DNA from: Phenylobacterium deserti
GTDB taxonomy: Bacteria > Pseudomonadota > Alphaproteobacteria > Caulobacterales > Caulobacteraceae
NCBI GenBank assembly: GCA_945883235.1
Contig: CAMCXF010000005.1
Coordinates: 78,301-142,300 of the forward strand
Reading direction: 5' to 3'
Length of the DNA stretch: 64,000 nt
Made by a program: the position numbers and the translations under genes. Positions 17,431 to 26,073 of this stretch are shown in pieces. Below the pieces are notes generated by a model. It was given only the letters and a program-made list of their open reading frames with translations. It had not been told where the DNA came from and made no database searches. Numbering within the stretch: position 1 is the first letter of the stretch; every line of letters begins with the position of its first letter.

Positions 17431-18570
17431 TTATCGTGGGGAGAGGGAACTCACTGTCGCGGCGTCCAGTTCCGCAGCCTTGGCTTCGACCAGTTCGACG
17501 ATGTGGTCGACCATCTGGTCATTGTCCATTTTGTGGTGCGCCTTGCCGGCCAGGTAGACCATGCCCGCACCCTTGCCGCCGCCGGTGAAGCCGATGTCTG
17601 TCATCAGCGCCTCGCCAGGCCCGTTCACGACACAGCCGATGATCGACAGGCTGAGCGACGTGGAGATGTGGGCCAGTCGCAACTCCAGCGCCTCCACGGT
17701 CTTGATCACATTGAACCCCTGCCGCGCGCACGAGGGGCAAGCGATGATGTTCACGCCGCGATGGCGCAGGCCCAGGCTCTTAAGGATGTCGAAGCCGACT
17801 TTGACCTCTTCCACCGGGTCAGCGGCCAGGCTGACGCGGATGGTGTCGCCGATCCCCGCCCACAGCATCGCGCCGATGCCGATTGACGACTTTACAGTGC
17901 CAGTGCGCAACGCCCCGGCTTCGGTGACGCCCAGGTGCAGCGGACAGTCGATGGCCTCGGCCAACTGCTGATAGGCCGCCACCGTCATGAACGGGTCGGA
18001 TGCCTTCACGCTGATCTTGAACTCGTGGAAGTCGTGATCCTGCAGGATGCGGGCATGGCGCAGGGCACTCTCGACCATCGCCTCGGGGCAGGGCTCGCCA
18101 TACTGCTCCAGCAGATCACGCTCCAGCGACCCGGCGTTGACCCCGATCCGCATCGAACAGCCGTGGTCGCGGGCCGCCTGAATGACGTCGTGCACGCGGG
18201 AGGCATTGCCGATGTTGCCGGGATTGATCCGCAGGCAGGCTGCCCCTGCCTGGGCCGCCTCGATGCCGCGCTTGTAGTGAAAATGGATGTCCGCCACGAG
18301 GGGAACGCTGGCCGCCTTGACGATCGCCTTGAATGCCGCCGTGGAGTCCTCATCCGGACAGGAAACCCGCACGATATCGCATCCGGCCTCCGCCAGCTCC
18401 CGCACCTGATTGATCGTCGCCTGGGCGTCAGCGGTCAGGGTATTGGTCATTGACTGGACGGTGATCGGCGCGTCACCGCCTACTTCGACGTTACCGACGC
18501 GGATCTTGCGGCTGGGTCGGCGGTGGATGGCGCGCCAGGGGCGGACAGAGGTGTGGGCTTCTGCGGTCAT
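17431..18570 (-). CDS. ispG: 4-hydroxy-3-methylbut-2-en-1-yl diphosphate synthase
   Basis: A 379-aa protein catalysing the sixth step of the MEP isoprenoid pathway, converting MEcPP to HMBPP at a [4Fe-4S] cluster. Landmarks are [24 protein letters not shown], the TIM-barrel [10 protein letters not shown], and the cluster ligands in [13 protein letters not shown] and [20 protein letters not shown] chose the ATG at 18570 ([12 protein letters not shown]); the frame stays open 63 codons further upstream but that part has no similarity and would overlap the RodZ-like gene. Confidence 0.95.
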   Translation of the reverse strand: MTAEAHTSVRPWRAIHRRPSRKIRVGNVEVGGDAPITVQSMTNTLTADAQATINQVRELAEAGCDIVRVSCPDEDSTAAFKAIVKAASVPLVADIHFHYKRGIEAAQAGAACLRINPGNIGNASRVHDVIQAARDHGCSMRIGVNAGSLERDLLEQYGEPCPEAMVESALRHARILQDHDFHEFKISVKASDPFMTVAAYQQLAEAIDCPLHLGVTEAGALRTGTVKSSIGIGAMLWAGIGDTIRVSLAADPVEEVKVGFDILKSLGLRHRGVNIIACPSCARQGFNVIKTVEALELRLAHISTSLSLSIIGCVVNGPGEALMTDIGFTGGGKGAGMVYLAGKAHHKMDNDQMVDHIVELVEAKAAELDAATVSSLSPR

Positions 18571-18631
18571 GCTGCTTGCGAAAATAGGCGGTTTGGACGG
18601 GAAACCCAAGCGCGCAGACATCTGCGGTTCA

Positions 18632-19729
18632 TCAGGGGCCTGGACGAGCCGGGCCCGACAGGGGCGCCTCGAGCTTTGATGCAAGCACCTGCTGCGCCGG
18701 CAGGACGCCCCTGGATCGCCCTGAGACAAAGACCTGGATGTCGTCGGCTCTGGACACATCGAGGGTCAGGCCCGGCAGCTTTGGCACGCGGAAGGCTTCG
18801 CCCTTGGCGAACTGGCGGGCGAAATAGACCGATCCGTCTGTCCCGCGAATGATCAGCGACACCGGCTTCAGGGCCTGAAGGATAACGACCGAGGCCTGTT
18901 GCGGCGTTCCCGCATCATAGATCTTGCCTTGGGGCGTAAAGGTCTGCGGCAACGACGCCACGTCTACCGTCGGTGCCGTTCCAGCCGTCGAAGTGGCCCC
19001 TCCAGCTGGAAGGTCGGTCTTCAGTCCCATGGAGGCCGCAAGTCCCGGCGTTTCGTACGCGGGCGGCGTGGTGGATTCGACTGGCGCTGGTAGTGGATAC
19101 CCCAACTCCATCACCCCGGTTTTCACACTGGCCAGGGCCTTTGCAGTCGCGGCCTTCGGTGTCAGTGACGAGGGTGGCGCGTTGGCCGTCATGGCGCGCT
19201 GGGCGACGTTCCAGAGCACGATGGCCGAAATGATCACCAGGGCCCCGATCAGGAACGCGGCGACCCGGGGGTCGCGTTCATCCGGCATGCCGACGGGTGC
19301 CTGCAAGGGCTCGTCCAGCACTGGATCGTCGGTCTTGAACCGTTCAATGGCCACATCGGGGTCCAGACCCAGGCTGGTCGCAAACGCGCGGATGTAGCCC
19401 ATGGCGAACGGACGTGAGGGTAGGGCCTCCAGCCGCATCTCCTCGATAGCTTCCAGATAGACCCGCCGCACACGGGTATCGTCGGCAACATCCTGCACCG
19501 TGCGGCCAAGGCCAATCCGTGCCGCGCGCAGGGCCGCGCCGAGCGTCTCATGGGCCAGTAGCGCATTGGCCGGCGGCGGCGGGATCTCAAACGCGTGCTC
19601 GGCCGTCACCACGTTCAGCACGGGCGTATCGATCGCCTCAAGGCCTGGCGCGGGGCCATTGAACACGTCCCGCGCGCGCGCGCGATCCGCGTTTTTGGCC
19701 GACTTCCAGAAGGGACGTTTGGTCGACAC
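18632..19729 (-). CDS. RodZ-like HTH/transmembrane protein
   Basis: A 365-aa protein with a cytoplasmic HTH_25 domain ([35 protein letters not shown], about 62-130), one membrane helix ([21 protein letters not shown], about 155-176), a Pro/Ala/Thr-rich periplasmic linker and a C-terminal DUF4115-type beta domain ([39 protein letters not shown]). This is the RodZ architecture; RodZ links MreB to the cell-wall synthesis machinery. It precedes ispG on the same strand, a neighbourhood also seen in other Proteobacteria. GTG start at 19729. Confidence 0.82.
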   Translation of the reverse strand: MSTKRPFWKSAKNADRARARDVFNGPAPGLEAIDTPVLNVVTAEHAFEIPPPPANALLAHETLGAALRAARIGLGRTVQDVADDTRVRRVYLEAIEEMRLEALPSRPFAMGYIRAFATSLGLDPDVAIERFKTDDPVLDEPLQAPVGMPDERDPRVAAFLIGALVIISAIVLWNVAQRAMTANAPPSSLTPKAATAKALASVKTGVMELGYPLPAPVESTTPPAYETPGLAASMGLKTDLPAGGATSTAGTAPTVDVASLPQTFTPQGKIYDAGTPQQASVVILQALKPVSLIIRGTDGSVYFARQFAKGEAFRVPKLPGLTLDVSRADDIQVFVSGRSRGVLPAQQVLASKLEAPLSGPARPGP

Positions 19730-19756
19730 GCGGTTCTAAATGGCTCCAGAGCGGGC

Positions 19757-19778
19757 GAGGATCGACCCGGCGATCCTC
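19757..19778. repeat. Intergenic 8-bp hairpin GAGGATCG/CGATCCTC
   Basis: A perfect 8-bp inverted repeat with a 6-nt loop lies between ptsP and the RodZ-like gene. It has no T-run on either side, so it is at most a weak terminator or an RNA-processing hairpin. Confidence 0.4.
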
Positions 19779-19791
19779 AGTATGACCTGAG

Positions 19792-21957
19792 TCAGACCGC
19801 GAGGTAGAATTTGCGCGCGAGCGTTTCAATCTCGTTGCGGACCGTACCTGCGCTGGATTTCAGCAAGGCGGTGACACCCTTGCGGGCCGCCTCGCGGTCG
19901 CAACCGAGCACCATCTGTTTGACTGGGCCAATCCCGGCGGGCGGCATCGACAGCCTTTCAAAGCCCAACGCCACCAGCGCAAAGGCCTCCAGGGGTCGTC
20001 CCGCCATCTCGCCACAGACGCTGACCGGGGTGTTGAACTCCGCGCAAGACCTCTGGATGGTTTCGAGCGCGCGCAGGGCCGGCGGCGAAAGTGGATCATA
20101 ACGCTCCGCCACCCGGGGGTTCCCCCGGTCCGCCGCGAACAGATACTGCATCAGGTCATTGGTCCCGACGCTGACGAAATCGGTCATTGGTAGCAAGGCG
20201 TCCAGGTGCCAGATCAACGACGGCGCCTCGATCATCGCCCCGACATCAAGTCGAGAGGGTTCCGGTCGACCCCGCCGCAGGGCCCAGGCGACCTCGGTGT
20301 CAACCAGGGCTCGGGCGGCCCGGAACTCGTCCACACTGGCCACCAGCGGGAACATGATCCGCAAGGGCCGGCCCTTGGATGCCGCGATCAACGCTCGAAG
20401 TTGCAGCCTCAGCAGCGCCGGCCGATCCAGGCCCATGCGGATCGCCCGCCAGCCCAGCGCCGGGTTGTCCTCGCGCTCGGCCTCCATGTAGGGCAACACC
20501 TTGTCGCCGCCCAGGTCCAGCGTGCGGAAGGTCACCGGCAGGTCGCCGGCCGCATCCATCACTCGCGAGTAAAGCGCCGTCTGGGCGTTGAAGCGCGGCA
20601 TCTCCTCGGAGACCATGAACTGGAACTCGGTGCGGAACAGGCCGATCCCCTCGGCACCGGTGTCGCCCAGGCTTTCCAGATCGACATCCAGTCCGGCGTT
20701 CATCAGTAGCGTGATTTTAGCGCCATCGCGGGTGACGGCTGGTGTATCCTTCAGCTTGGCGAATTCGGCCTTGCGCTGGCGGCGGACATCGATGCGGGCC
20801 TGGATCGCCTTCACCACGTCGGGCCGCGGACGCAGATAGGCCTCGCCGGTTTCAGCGTCGACGATCACCCGGTCGCCTTCGGAGACCCGGTCCCGCAGCC
20901 CCTGAAGACGACCTACACAAGGGATGTCGAGAGCCTTGGCCACAATGGTGGCATGGCTCGCCGAAGAGCCTTCTTCCAGCAACAACCCGCGCAATTTGGT
21001 GCGGTCATATTCCAGCAGGTCGGCAGGCCCGAGGTTGCGGGCGATCAATACGGCGTTGTCAGGCAGCTCGCGGGCCACGCTGCCATTGCCGGCCAGATGG
21101 CGCAGCAGCCGGTCGTTGAGATCTTCCAGGTCGTGCAACCGCTCCCGCAGATAGGGGTCCCGCGCCTGTCCCAGACGGGCGCGGTGTTCGGAGCGCACCC
21201 GTTCCACGGCCGCCTCGGCGGTCAGGCCGTTCTTGACCGCTTCCTCGAGGTTGCGGTTCCAGCTGCCGGAATGCGCAAACATCCGGTAGCTTTCCAGCAC
21301 GTCATATGAGGCGTCGACCAGGCCGTGCTGGCCCTCCAGCATCTGGTCGATCTGGGCCCTGAGCGCGGCCAGCGCGGTATTCAGCCGCAGTTCCTCAGCG
21401 ACCACGTCGTCGGACAGAAGTTGTGACGATGCGACTGGCGGCTCGTGAAGCACGACGACGCCATAGGCCAGACCCTCGGCGAACTTGGACCCTATCAGGC
21501 GCTCCGGTCGCCGGGGCGACAGCTCCACGCCGTCCAGATCCTCGACCGAGATCAGCTCGCCCGACGCGACCATTTCGGCCAGCACCATGGCGACGATCTG
21601 CAGGTCCTCGACCTCGTCGTCGGTATAGACCCGTGCCGTGCGGTTCTGCACCACCAGCACCCCTATGGCCCGCCCGCCCCGCAACAGGGGCACGCCCAGG
21701 AACGCGTGGTAGGGGTCTTCGCCGGTTTCGGGCCGATACGAGAACGCCGGGTGCTCAGGCGCATCGGCCAGGTTGAGCGGCGCGCCCTGCTTCATGATCT
21801 CGCCGACCAGGCCCTCGCCGGGCTTCATACGCGTGACGTGGACGGCCTTGTCGTCGAGGCCTTCGGTGGCGAAGAACTCCATTTCGCCATTGGCGCGACG
21901 CAGGTAGATCGAGCAGACCTCCGCCACCATCGACAGCGCGATCGTGCGCACAACCAT
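19792..21957 (-). CDS. ptsP: PEP-protein phosphotransferase of the nitrogen PTS (GAF-EI, PtsP)
   Basis: At least 721 aa. It has an N-terminal GAF domain (AEVCSIYLRRANGEMEFFATEG, GVPLLRGGRAIGVLVVQN), an EI N-domain, the phosphohistidine site GSSASHATIVAKALDIPCVG, and the C-terminal PEP-binding barrel with MEAEREDNPALGWRAIR, SVGTNDLMQYLFAADR and the acid/base Cys in VCGEMAG. It transfers phosphate from PEP to NPr in the PTSNtr regulatory chain. The first ATG is at 21957, but family similarity continues at least 24 codons upstream (SLLKQIREALAGGGPAQQRLD), where the frame is open to 22089 and holds no ATG, GTG or TTG. The true start is therefore uncertain (see findings). Confidence 0.9.
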   Translation of the reverse strand: MVVRTIALSMVAEVCSIYLRRANGEMEFFATEGLDDKAVHVTRMKPGEGLVGEIMKQGAPLNLADAPEHPAFSYRPETGEDPYHAFLGVPLLRGGRAIGVLVVQNRTARVYTDDEVEDLQIVAMVLAEMVASGELISVEDLDGVELSPRRPERLIGSKFAEGLAYGVVVLHEPPVASSQLLSDDVVAEELRLNTALAALRAQIDQMLEGQHGLVDASYDVLESYRMFAHSGSWNRNLEEAVKNGLTAEAAVERVRSEHRARLGQARDPYLRERLHDLEDLNDRLLRHLAGNGSVARELPDNAVLIARNLGPADLLEYDRTKLRGLLLEEGSSASHATIVAKALDIPCVGRLQGLRDRVSEGDRVIVDAETGEAYLRPRPDVVKAIQARIDVRRQRKAEFAKLKDTPAVTRDGAKITLLMNAGLDVDLESLGDTGAEGIGLFRTEFQFMVSEEMPRFNAQTALYSRVMDAAGDLPVTFRTLDLGGDKVLPYMEAEREDNPALGWRAIRMGLDRPALLRLQLRALIAASKGRPLRIMFPLVASVDEFRAARALVDTEVAWALRRGRPEPSRLDVGAMIEAPSLIWHLDALLPMTDFVSVGTNDLMQYLFAADRGNPRVAERYDPLSPPALRALETIQRSCAEFNTPVSVCGEMAGRPLEAFALVALGFERLSMPPAGIGPVKQMVLGCDREAARKGVTALLKSSAGTVRNEIETLARKFYLAV

Positions 21958-22202
21958 GTCCAGACGCTGCTGCGCTGGCCCTCCGCCGGCCAGCGCCTCG
22001 CGGATCTGCTTCAGCAGGCTCCGCTGCCCCCGAGGGGCGATCTGTGAGGCCAGGTTTGGCGAAACGTCCTCCCGTACTTCCGTCGTTCCTTAACAGATCG
22101 GTCTTTCAGAATAGAGACTGAATGCACGGGCGTGCCCCGATACCGGCGTTTGCCTGGACAGTAGGCATGGCGGGACGGAACGCGGCGTCCTAAATTGAAA
22201 AC

Positions 22203-23579
22203 GTGAACGCGGAAAACGACATACCCCTGAACTTCACCCCGCCCGGTGTGATCCCGCCGGAGGAACCGCTGCCGTTCTTCCACGCTCTGTGGAAGTTGAT
22301 GGACAATCCCATCGAGGCCTGGCCCCGGGCGGTCTATGAGGAACCGTACTTCCTCAGCGGCACTGACCGGCAGATGGTCCTCTATGCGGCCGATCCTTCG
22401 ATGTTGAAGGATATCCTGCTCGACAAGGCCGAGGCCTTTCCCAAGGACTGGATGTTCGACCGGGTGACCAAGCCCGCGCTGGGCGAGGGCCTGCTGACCG
22501 CCCAGGGTGACCACTGGCGCTGGCAGCGCCGCGCCGCCGCCCCCGGTTTTCGGCCCGACAACGTGGCCGCCATGACACCGGTGATGGTCCAGGCCGCCGA
22601 GGCCGCGCTGGCCCGATGGCGTGACCGGGGCGAGGGTGCGCGCCTCGACATCGCCACCGAGATGACCGGCATCACCTTCCAGGTGATCCTCGACACAATG
22701 CTGTCTGGGGGCGAGGGGATCGACGTGCCCGCCGCTGCGCGGATGATCACCGACTATCTGGAGACCCTGGGCAAGATCACCCCCGCTGACCTGCTGCAGT
22801 GGCCCACCTGGACGCGGGTGGCTTTGGCCCCACGTGGCTACCGGGCCATGGTGTCGCTGAAGGCCATGGTCGACCGCATGGTGACTGCCCGTCGACGAGC
22901 TTCGGCGCGCGGCGATCTGGTCGACATGCTGATGCAGGCCAAGGATCCTGAGACAGGCCGCCAGATGGACGATGTCCTGCTGCGCGACAATCTGCTGACC
23001 TTCATTGGTGCCGGCCACGAAACCACCGCGCTGGCGCTGACCTGGTCGCTCTACCTGCTGGGCGCGGATCCGCCCACGGCCGCCCGAGTGCGCGCCGAGA
23101 TTGCGCAGGTCGCCGGTGAGGCCACCCTGACCCACGCCCACGTCGAGCGTCTGACCTTCACCCGCCAGGTGGTGCAGGAGGCGATGCGTCTCTACCCCTC
23201 CCTGCCGCTGATGAGCCGGATGTGCGCGGAGGACGTCGAGGTCGGTGGCCTGAATGTGACCAAGGGCACCTTCGTCTTCATCCCGATCTATGCCATCCAC
23301 CGTCACCGCCTATTGTGGGACGACCCTGACGTCTTCGACCCCGATCGCTTCAGTCCGGAACGCAGCGCCGGTCGCCACCGCTTCGCCTACCTGCCCTTCG
23401 GCGCCGGCCCCCGCGTCTGCATCGGCCAGGCCTTCGCCCAGACCGAGACCGTCGCCATCCTTGCCACCCTGGTGCGCGGCGCAACGCTGGAACCCGACCC
23501 GGGCCACAGAATCCGACCCCTGATGCGGGTTTCCATGCGCCCCGAGGGGGGAATGCCGATGACGCTCCGGTTGGGGTAG
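22203..23579 (+). CDS. Cytochrome P450
   Basis: A 458-aa P450 with I-helix GAGHETTA (269-276), K-helix EAMR (326-329), PERF-like FDPDRFSPER, and the heme loop LPFGAGPRVCIGQAFAQTE with Cys406. The WRWQRRAAAPGF C-helix and overall shape fit bacterial families related to CYP102 heme domains or eukaryote-like P450s rather than CYP153. No reductase or ferredoxin is fused or adjacent, and the substrate is unknown. GTG start at 22203. It is divergent from ptsP. Confidence 0.87.
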   Translation: MNAENDIPLNFTPPGVIPPEEPLPFFHALWKLMDNPIEAWPRAVYEEPYFLSGTDRQMVLYAADPSMLKDILLDKAEAFPKDWMFDRVTKPALGEGLLTAQGDHWRWQRRAAAPGFRPDNVAAMTPVMVQAAEAALARWRDRGEGARLDIATEMTGITFQVILDTMLSGGEGIDVPAAARMITDYLETLGKITPADLLQWPTWTRVALAPRGYRAMVSLKAMVDRMVTARRRASARGDLVDMLMQAKDPETGRQMDDVLLRDNLLTFIGAGHETTALALTWSLYLLGADPPTAARVRAEIAQVAGEATLTHAHVERLTFTRQVVQEAMRLYPSLPLMSRMCAEDVEVGGLNVTKGTFVFIPIYAIHRHRLLWDDPDVFDPDRFSPERSAGRHRFAYLPFGAGPRVCIGQAFAQTETVAILATLVRGATLEPDPGHRIRPLMRVSMRPEGGMPMTLRLG

Positions 23580-23584
23580 TGGCT

Positions 23585-23615
23585 CTACCTCCCGCCGCTT
23601 CGTGGGGGAGGTGAG
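23585..23615. repeat. Short hairpin ACCTCCC...GGGAGGT after the P450 gene
   Basis: Just after the P450 stop, ACCTCCC and GGGAGGT arms flank a GC-rich loop of about 11 nt. It may act as a weak terminator or a REP-like element. No T-run follows on the plus strand. Confidence 0.4.
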
Positions 23616-23686
23616 GATACGCTTGAGCTTCCGCCGCACCCGGCGCATCGTCCCCGCAACAAGAGAACACCCCGGGGGGCAACGTA

Positions 23687-25411
23687 ATGCGGAAGTGGCT
23701 GGCATTTGGTCTGGCGTGGGCCTTGATCCTGGGCGGCGCGTTCCTGGCGCATTCCATCCAGACGTCCGGCGGCACCACAGTCACTGAAGTGCGCATTCGG
23801 GCGGAGGAGGGGGTCACCGTCTCCGGCTTGCTCTACACCCCATCCAACGCCACCGCACAGACACCGGCCCCGGCGGTGCTGGTCTCCCACGGCTATATCA
23901 ACACCCGCGAGATGCAGAGCCCCTTTGCCATCGAGCTGGCCCGGCGCGGGTTCGTGGTGCTGGCCATGGACATGACTGGCCACGGTTATTCCGGCGGCAT
24001 CGTGGGCACGGCGGGCTTCGGCGGGCCAGCGGCTTTGCGCTACCTGCGCAGCCTGCCGATCGTGGACAAGGCCAACGTCGGCATGGAGGGGCACTCCATG
24101 GGAAGCGGGCCGGTGATGGCGGCGGCCGTCGAGGTTCCCGACGGCTATCGCGCAATCGTGCTGGAAGGCTCCACCCCAGGTCTGCTGGGTGCCAAGGCCC
24201 CGGCAAATCCCCGGAATCTCGCGGTCGTGTTCGGCCAGTACGACGAGTTTGCCGGCCTGATGTGGGGCGTTCCCAAGGGCTCTCTGGTCGCCACCTCGCC
24301 CAAGCTGGCAAAGGTTTTCGGCGTCACCGGGCCGGTCGAGGTCGGCCGCGTCTATGGCTCGGTTGCGGAGGGGACGGCCCGCGTGCTGCTAAATCCCCCG
24401 ATCACCCACCCGTGGGAGCATTTCTCCGGGTCCGGTGTCGGTGACGCCGTGACGTGGTTCCAGAAGACCTTGCCGGCGCCTCGGGCTATGGTGGCCAACG
24501 ACCAGATCTGGCTCTGGAAAGAGATCGGGACCCTGATTGCCTTTGCCGGCATGGTCTACCTGATCCTGGCGACCTTTGACTTGCTACTGGGGTTTGCGCC
24601 CTTCGCCTCGCTGGCGCAGCCGGCGCAGCCGCTTGCAGAGCGGCGCGACGGACGCTGGTGGCAGGGTCTGGCGATCACCGCCGCCCTACCAGCCCTGACC
24701 TACTTCCCCCTTATGAAGGTGGGGCAGCTGTTCTTCCCGATGGCCCTGTTCCCGCAGTGGATCCAGAATCAGCTGCTGGTCTGGGCGCTGGGGACCGCTC
24801 TCATCACCCTGGTGATCGGCCTGGTGCTCAAGCGCGGCAAGCCGACCTTCACCAACCGCTGGGCTCTGTCGCTGGGCGCGGCGGTGGTGACCATGGCGGT
24901 GGCCTACCTGTCGCTGGTGCTGGTCGACGGTTTGTTCAAGGTCGACTACCGGTTTTGGGTGCTGGGGCTGAAGCCGCTGGACGCGACGCGGGCGATGCAG
25001 CTGCCGGCCTATCTGGTGCTCTGGACGCTGTTCTTCCTGGTGGCGCTGCGGGCGCTGGCCATCAACTTGCCGGTGCGCGGCGAAGGCCTCATCGCCCAGG
25101 TCGGCTGGGCCAAGACCGCCATGGCCGGCGGGTTCCTGGTGCTGGTGGTCTGGCAGTACGCGGCCCTGTTCACCACCGGCCTGCTGGCCACGCCCACCGA
25201 GCCGCTGAACGTCATCGTCGCGATCCAGTTCATCCCCCTGCTGGCGGTCGTGGGGGTGATCGCAGCCTTTACCTGGCGGCGGACCAATTCCTACGTGCCG
25301 GGCGCGCTGATCTGCGCTCTGTTGATCAGCTGGTACATGACCTCCGGCACCGCCAATCATCGCCAGCCAGGGTTCGAGCCGCAGCTCCCGGGAGCTAGTG
25401 CGCGGCGCTAA
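23687..25411 (+). CDS. Alpha/beta hydrolase fused to a polytopic membrane domain
   Basis: A 574-aa protein. An N-terminal helix (WLAFGLAWALILGGAFLAHSI) acts as signal anchor. Residues about 25-270 are an alpha/beta hydrolase: LVSHGYINTREM, oxyanion region AMDMTGHGYSGG, and the nucleophile elbow GMEGHSMGSGPV. From about residue 285 to the end there are seven or more hydrophobic helices (for example TLIAFAGMVYLILATFDLLLG, LLVWALGTALITLVIGLVL, VVTMAVAYLSLVLVDGLF). The hydrolase should therefore face the periplasm, attached to a membrane domain of unknown function. The substrate is not known. It is preceded by a 107-nt gap. Confidence 0.78.
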   Translation: MRKWLAFGLAWALILGGAFLAHSIQTSGGTTVTEVRIRAEEGVTVSGLLYTPSNATAQTPAPAVLVSHGYINTREMQSPFAIELARRGFVVLAMDMTGHGYSGGIVGTAGFGGPAALRYLRSLPIVDKANVGMEGHSMGSGPVMAAAVEVPDGYRAIVLEGSTPGLLGAKAPANPRNLAVVFGQYDEFAGLMWGVPKGSLVATSPKLAKVFGVTGPVEVGRVYGSVAEGTARVLLNPPITHPWEHFSGSGVGDAVTWFQKTLPAPRAMVANDQIWLWKEIGTLIAFAGMVYLILATFDLLLGFAPFASLAQPAQPLAERRDGRWWQGLAITAALPALTYFPLMKVGQLFFPMALFPQWIQNQLLVWALGTALITLVIGLVLKRGKPTFTNRWALSLGAAVVTMAVAYLSLVLVDGLFKVDYRFWVLGLKPLDATRAMQLPAYLVLWTLFFLVALRALAINLPVRGEGLIAQVGWAKTAMAGGFLVLVVWQYAALFTTGLLATPTEPLNVIVAIQFIPLLAVVGVIAAFTWRRTNSYVPGALICALLISWYMTSGTANHRQPGFEPQLPGASARR

Positions 25412-26021
25412 TCCGGTAAGCGCACCGCCTGGCACCGGCCAGAATGTGGTCGGTGCGTTCGACCGTGACGTCTGGCCCCATGACGTCACGGAAAACCTGC
25501 AGTTCGGCGCGGCAAAATCCCTGGCAGGCGGCTGCCGCCGCGCAGATGGGGCAGTGGTTTTCCACGAGCAGGAAGCCGCCGCCAGGGTCGGGCGAGCAGT
25601 CGGCCATATAGCCTTCCGCCGTCCGAAGCTCAGTCAGGCGGGCCACGCGGGCCGCGAGGCTCTGCAAGGGTGCCAGCGCCTGGGCATAGGATTGGGTCGT
25701 CACCGCTTCGCGCCGCGCGATCAGCCGGTCGACACCGCCGTCGCCGAACTCGGCGCGCACCGCGTCCAGCATTTCGACGGTCAGTTGGGCGTGGGTGTCG
25801 GAGAACCGCGCCTGGGCCGCCAGAGTTAGCGACCAGATTCGCCGCGGACGGCCAACGCCGCGCCGTTCGTCGGCGTGGGAAATCAGACCCTCCGCGACAA
25901 GGCGCTCCAGCTGCTGCAGGGTCGTCTGGCGGCTGACGCCCAGCGTGACAGCCAGCGCCAGCGTCTCCGCCGGGCCACGGGTCTTGAGCAGGAACAGGAT
26001 GCGGTCAGCGGGAGTGTTCAT
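25395..26021 (-). CDS. HTH transcriptional regulator with a C-terminal Fe-S-type cysteine cluster (SufR/COG2345-like)
   Basis: A 208-aa protein starting at the ATG at 26021 (MNTPADRILFLLKTRGPAETLALAVTLGVSRQTTLQQLERLVAEGLI), an ArsR/DeoR-type winged helix. The C-terminus has ENHCPICAAAAACQGFCRAELQVF...RRCAYRI, five cysteines in the arrangement that binds an iron-sulfur cluster in SufR-like regulators. It may therefore sense oxidative or iron status. It is divergent from an MFS transporter with 52 bp between starts, which is the likely target. Its C-terminal codons overlap the alpha/beta hydrolase stop by 17 nt (convergent). Confidence 0.78.
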   Translation of the reverse strand: MNTPADRILFLLKTRGPAETLALAVTLGVSRQTTLQQLERLVAEGLISHADERRGVGRPRRIWSLTLAAQARFSDTHAQLTVEMLDAVRAEFGDGGVDRLIARREAVTTQSYAQALAPLQSLAARVARLTELRTAEGYMADCSPDPGGGFLLVENHCPICAAAAACQGFCRAELQVFRDVMGPDVTVERTDHILAGARRCAYRISAAH

Positions 26022-26073
26022 TTGACAATCTATATGTTGCAAAATCAACGCGTGCCGTCTAGTCAAATTTGAC
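26022..26073. promoter_or_regulatory. Divergent regulator/MFS intergenic region with palindromic operator candidate
   Basis: GTCAAATTTGAC (26062-26073) is a perfect 12-bp palindrome abutting the MFS start codon. A second, weaker element, TTTGACAA...TTGCAAAA, lies at 26021-26044. Both share the TTTGACA core. A regulator bound at the palindrome would block initiation at the MFS gene. This is a good candidate operator for the adjacent Fe-S-type regulator. Confidence 0.5.

Noticed and set aside
22011..23306. A 431-aa minus-strand frame opposite the P450 gene.
   Set aside because: It is an antisense shadow of a GC-rich gene, His/Gly/Gln-rich with no domain. The plus-strand frame has complete P450 motifs.
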